Below, one piece after another: positions 61,057 to 64,000 of a stretch of DNA of 64,000 nt (positions within the stretch are counted from its first letter, which is position 1; every line of letters starts with the position of its first letter). Source of the DNA: Pantoea alfalfae (lineage in GTDB: Bacteria; Pseudomonadota; Gammaproteobacteria; Enterobacterales; Enterobacteriaceae); the NCBI RefSeq assembly GCF_019880205.1, contig NZ_CP082293.1, forward strand, positions 124,001 through 188,000, written 5' to 3'. Position numbers and translations under genes: made by a program. The notes under the pieces are model-generated. The model was not told where the DNA came from, ran no database searches, and saw nothing but the letters and a program-made list of their open reading frames with translations.

Positions 61057-62508
61057 TTACTTTTGGGATACCGATTCTGGTGTAACGAGCGGTTGCTGCT
61101 CATGTCCAAAACGACGGGATTTAGAAAGCATCAGCGGTTCGATGTGCTCCAGCGATACACCTTTTGTCTCAGGCAGGAAGCGGCCAACGAACCAGAAAGC
61201 GATGACGCTGAACCCGCCGCATAGCAGCAGCGGGAAGGCGCCGTGGAAATGCTCCATCAGTGCCGGACTGCGGTTCATCATTGGAAAGCTCTGAGTAACG
61301 ATGAAGTTTGAAATCCACAGGGAACAGAAGGCATAGCCCATCGCTACAGCACGCATACGGTTCGGGAAGATTTCTGATATCAGCAGCCAGGCACCGAGGC
61401 TCCATGACAAGCCGAATACAAAGATAAATCCCACTAAGCCAACCACCGGCAGGTAACCTTTGGCTTCGTTCATGAAGGCCCAGGAAGTGAAGAACAGGAA
61501 GGCAGCGCAACCTAAAGCACCCCAGCGAAGTAACGGAATACGGCCCACGCGGTCAAACGCAACCAACGCAATACTGACACCCGCTAACAAAGCCAGACCC
61601 AGAAAAATGCTTTGAAACAGAGAGTCCTGTGTATTACCCGTCACGTTCTGCAGTAGTGATGGTGCGAAATACATCAGGATATTGATGCCGGAAACCTGCT
61701 GAAGCACGGCAACGGCACAACCGATCCACAGAATATAAGATGCCTTTTTGTCCTTAAGGATGCCGCGCTGCGATGGCGCACTGGTTGAGGCGGAATCAAC
61801 ATCAATAGAACTACGGATCTCGGCGTATAAGCGTTCAGCATGTGCTGCGTTGGAAAGAGAGGTCAGCACCTTGAGTGATTTCTCTTTTCTGTTATGCATC
61901 GCATACCAGCGTGGCGATTCTGGCATAAAGAAGGCCATCACCAGGAACAGGACGCAGGGAACCAGTGCTGACGCCAGCATCCAGCGCCAGCCCATCGATA
62001 CAATCCATTCGTGAGCCGCCCCTTTGGCAATCAGATAGTTCACCACGTAAACCACCAGTTGGCCGCTCACCATCAGCATCTGCTGCATACCCAGCATGCG
62101 CCCACGCAGATCTTTCGGAGACACCTCGGCGATGTAGAGTGGAGTAACGGCAGAGGCCATTCCCACGGCCAGACCGCCAATCATGCGATAGATAACGAAC
62201 CAGGTAAGGTCATTGGCGAGAGCCGCGCCGACTGCTGAAATGGCAAACAGAACTGCAGTAATGATTAATGTCGCTTTACGGCCAATATGGTCAGTAAGGC
62301 GCCCGACACCCCAGGCACCAATAACACATCCCAAAATAACGTTAGAAACCGCCCATCCACTTTCAGCAGGCGTGAGCGATAAATGTTCAGTCAGTGGTTC
62401 GATAACGCCTGAAATAACAGAGGCGTCATAGCCAAGAATGATCCCGCTGACTGATGCGATGGCACAGATGAAAATGAGGTAAGGCACATTATGCTTTCGT
62501 GTAGACAT
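61057..62508 (-). CDS. iolT: Sugar porter MFS transporter (inositol type, IolT-like)
   Basis: A 483-residue, 12-helix major facilitator. Signatures of the sugar-porter family: GYDASVISGVIEPL in helix 1, GRLTDHIGRKATL in loop 2-3, IYRMIGGLAVGMASAVTPLYIAEVSPKDLRGR, PESPRWYAMHNRKEK at the centre, QQVSGINILMYFAP in helix 7, and FLPETKGVSLEHIE at the end. Position before iolG and iolE makes inositol or a stereoisomer the probable substrate. GGAG lies nine bases before the ATG. First gene after a sigma-54 promoter. Confidence 0.92.
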   Translation of the reverse strand: MSTRKHNVPYLIFICAIASVSGIILGYDASVISGVIEPLTEHLSLTPAESGWAVSNVILGCVIGAWGVGRLTDHIGRKATLIITAVLFAISAVGAALANDLTWFVIYRMIGGLAVGMASAVTPLYIAEVSPKDLRGRMLGMQQMLMVSGQLVVYVVNYLIAKGAAHEWIVSMGWRWMLASALVPCVLFLVMAFFMPESPRWYAMHNRKEKSLKVLTSLSNAAHAERLYAEIRSSIDVDSASTSAPSQRGILKDKKASYILWIGCAVAVLQQVSGINILMYFAPSLLQNVTGNTQDSLFQSIFLGLALLAGVSIALVAFDRVGRIPLLRWGALGCAAFLFFTSWAFMNEAKGYLPVVGLVGFIFVFGLSWSLGAWLLISEIFPNRMRAVAMGYAFCSLWISNFIVTQSFPMMNRSPALMEHFHGAFPLLLCGGFSVIAFWFVGRFLPETKGVSLEHIEPLMLSKSRRFGHEQQPLVTPESVSQK

Positions 62509-62568
62509 TTCAATATTTCTCCACGGTGGTTTTTATGATTTGTATTTGTAGGTAAGACCTTTCTGGTT

Positions 62569-62584
62569 AGCAATGAATGTGCCA
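62569..62584 (-). promoter_or_regulatory. Sigma-54 promoter of the iol operon
   Basis: On the minus strand TGGCACATTCATTGCT fits the sigma-54 consensus TGGCAC-N5-TTGC with T after it, GG at -24 and GC at -12. The expected transcription start is about 50 bp before the transporter ATG. Confidence 0.85.
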
Positions 62585-62648
62585 ACTCACACATCGCTGT
62601 TTTATATGGGAATAAAAAAAGATGACGATCACAAAGTGTTTATAAAAA

Positions 62649-62688
62649 GGACATGTCTCCATAACATGTCTATAGAATGGACATATTC
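62649..62688. promoter_or_regulatory. Likely activator binding sites (UAS)
   Basis: GGACATGTCTCC (62649-62660), AACATGTCTA (62663-62672) and GGACATATTC (62679-62688) share the word ACATGTC or GGACAT. They form overlapping dyads 65-120 bp upstream of the sigma-54 promoter, the usual enhancer distance, and lie just before the activator gene. Confidence 0.62.
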
Positions 62689-62701
62689 AAAATATTAGAT
62701 A

Positions 62702-64000
62702 ATGAAACGTATGAACCATAAAAACGAAAAAACGTGGGACGAGGAATGGGAGCTGATCGCCAGGCTGAACCATGCGCAGAAATTTGACGAATACATAGAA
62801 GAACTGGGGATAGCCTGGAAAGCTTTCGAGCAGGGAAATGTACCGAAAGGCTTACGCCCGGCTGTTCACGCATCATGGATACGTAGCCATGAAGAAGGTA
62901 TTGATGCCTATCGCTTCGAATACCAGTTATGCGCAGAGCACGAACTTCGCAGAGTCATGACACGGAACTCGGCATTAATCGCCATAGCGCGCGATATCAT
63001 GCGTAATCTGCTCGCCTATAATCCTGATGGTCACATCAATCTGACTGACGCTAATGGTGTAACGATGCACTATTGTGGCCAGGATTTAACGCCAGTAGGC
63101 AGTATTCTCAGCGAGGCAATATCCGGTACCAACTGCACCGGTCGCTGCATTAAAGAGAACAAACTGGTCTATATGCTGAGCGCAGAAAATTATAAAGAAG
63201 CGCTGCGTATTCGTGGCAAACACTGCGCTGCGGCTCCCATCCGGGATGAAAATGGCGTTATGCTGGGCGTGCTGACATTAACTGCCAATCCTGGCTATTT
63301 TCACTACCATACTCTGGGAACCGTTCAGGCTGCTGCAGAGGCAATTTCACAGCAGCTGATTTTGCGTCATTTAGTAAATGAGCAGGAATCAGTAATGGAA
63401 TCGCTGAATGAAGGCGTTCTGGTTGTCAGTGAGAGAGGCACAATTCGGCAGTTAAACCGCTATGCCCGCCAGATATTAGGTATACAGGAAGATGTCCGCT
63501 TCCGTGATGCTGATGAAGTATTCATGCCGGATGATTGTTCATTCAGAGCGCTGCCAGCCTGTAAAGATCGCAACATTACTCTTTCTCCTGGCCCTGTTTC
63601 GCGTATCACATGTGTGATTTCCGTTGTTATCACACCTGAAGGTGGCCGCGTCATTTCTATGCGTGATAACCGCCGTATACGTGATATGACGCGTCGTGTT
63701 ATTGGCAGTAGTGCCAGCTATACCTTTGACATGATTCTCGGCCAGTCACGCATAATGCAGGATACGCGTAATAAAGCACGTAACGCTGGACGCAGTGATA
63801 GTACTGTACTGCTTACAGGCGAAAGCGGTACCGGCAAGGAGCTATTTGCTCAGTCCATCCATAATGGCAGTAATCGCAATACCGGTCCGTTCCTTGCTGT
63901 TAACTGTGGCGCAATTCCTCGTGATCTTGTGCTGAGCGAACTGTTTGGCTATGAGGATGGCGCGTTCACTGGTTCAAGACGTGGTGGCTCAGCGGGTAAA
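62702..64000 (+). CDS. Sigma-54-dependent activator, AcoR/DhaR-like (window-truncated)
   Basis: The first 433 residues are open to the window end. An N-terminal GAF-type sensor covers roughly residues 50-220 (GTNCTGRCIKENKLVYMLSAE, HCAAAPIRDENGVMLGVLTLTANP). A PAS-like domain follows (ESLNEGVLVVSERGTIRQLNR), then the AAA+ domain with Walker A GESGTGKE at 373-380 and the sigma-54 loop GAFTGS at 420-425 (GAFTGA with a conservative last-residue change). It resembles AcoR/DhaR-type activators and is divergent from the operon with the sigma-54 promoter, so it should activate it when the sensor binds its ligand. Confidence 0.92.
   Translation, partial: MKRMNHKNEKTWDEEWELIARLNHAQKFDEYIEELGIAWKAFEQGNVPKGLRPAVHASWIRSHEEGIDAYRFEYQLCAEHELRRVMTRNSALIAIARDIMRNLLAYNPDGHINLTDANGVTMHYCGQDLTPVGSILSEAISGTNCTGRCIKENKLVYMLSAENYKEALRIRGKHCAAAPIRDENGVMLGVLTLTANPGYFHYHTLGTVQAAAEAISQQLILRHLVNEQESVMESLNEGVLVVSERGTIRQLNRYARQILGIQEDVRFRDADEVFMPDDCSFRALPACKDRNITLSPGPVSRITCVISVVITPEGGRVISMRDNRRIRDMTRRVIGSSASYTFDMILGQSRIMQDTRNKARNAGRSDSTVLLTGESGTGKELFAQSIHNGSNRNTGPFLAVNCGAIPRDLVLSELFGYEDGAFTGSRRGGSAGK

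Overview
The window looks like part of a large plasmid from a Pantoea/Erwinia-type enterobacterium. It opens with the N-terminal part of a RepFIB-type replication initiator (leftward). Next to it is an array of five 21-22 bp iterons, and beyond that Dam sites and a DnaA-like box, so the replication origin is here. The rest is metabolic, transport and sensory accessory content with enterobacterial codon use and promoter styles. There is no rRNA, no tRNA, no CRISPR array and no intact insertion sequence that I can see. The genus is an inference; the plasmid setting is well supported.

0-13 kb: origin; Sad-type succinate-semialdehyde dehydrogenase; DadA-like FAD oxidoreductase; a COG0523 zinc GTPase under a near-perfect Zur box; an ASCH protein; a cupin/XRE regulator divergent from an AzlCD-type exporter; a DJ-1/PfpI protein; and an RND efflux operon (lipoprotein adaptor, pump, and an acyltransferase gene broken by an in-frame TGA). 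13-25 kb: a P2-type ATPase with an altered ion site, facing a 36-residue membrane microprotein; an AI-2E family permease; a TetR-controlled epoxide-hydrolase-like enzyme; an M20 amidohydrolase with a complete polar amino acid ABC importer; a TetR/RidA-family pair sharing three palindromic operators; and a fasciclin protein followed by an ECF sigma factor with no visible anti-sigma gene.

25-39 kb: an FAD amine/amino acid oxidase; a thymidylate-kinase-like P-loop protein near a 2H-phosphoesterase-like protein; three tandem secreted glycine-rich repeat proteins; a GNAT; a fused DUF2157-DUF4401 membrane protein overlapping a GDYXXLXY protein; a phytase-like esterase; a hexapeptide acetyltransferase; DinB; and GST. 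39-52 kb: a chemotaxis island with three methyl-accepting chemotaxis proteins and a plasmid-borne cheZ. Each has a sigma-28-like promoter, so the island appears built to plug into the host's flagellar regulon.

49-58 kb is a gene graveyard: a partial cheZ copy, an AraC regulator, a glutamine amidotransferase, a truncated VOC protein, nemA and an NmrA-like gene, all broken. Between them lie an intact quinone-oxidoreductase/SDR/SDR run and a NemR-like TetR. A dispersed palindromic repeat (11-bp arms AATGTCCGCTT/AAGCGGACATT) recurs only between about 31.8 and 57.5 kb.

58-64 kb: an inositol-type catabolic operon (transporter, IolG, TIM-barrel isomerase, IolE) that ends in a strong terminator. It is preceded by a textbook sigma-54 promoter and faces a divergent AcoR/DhaR-type sigma-54 activator that runs off the window.
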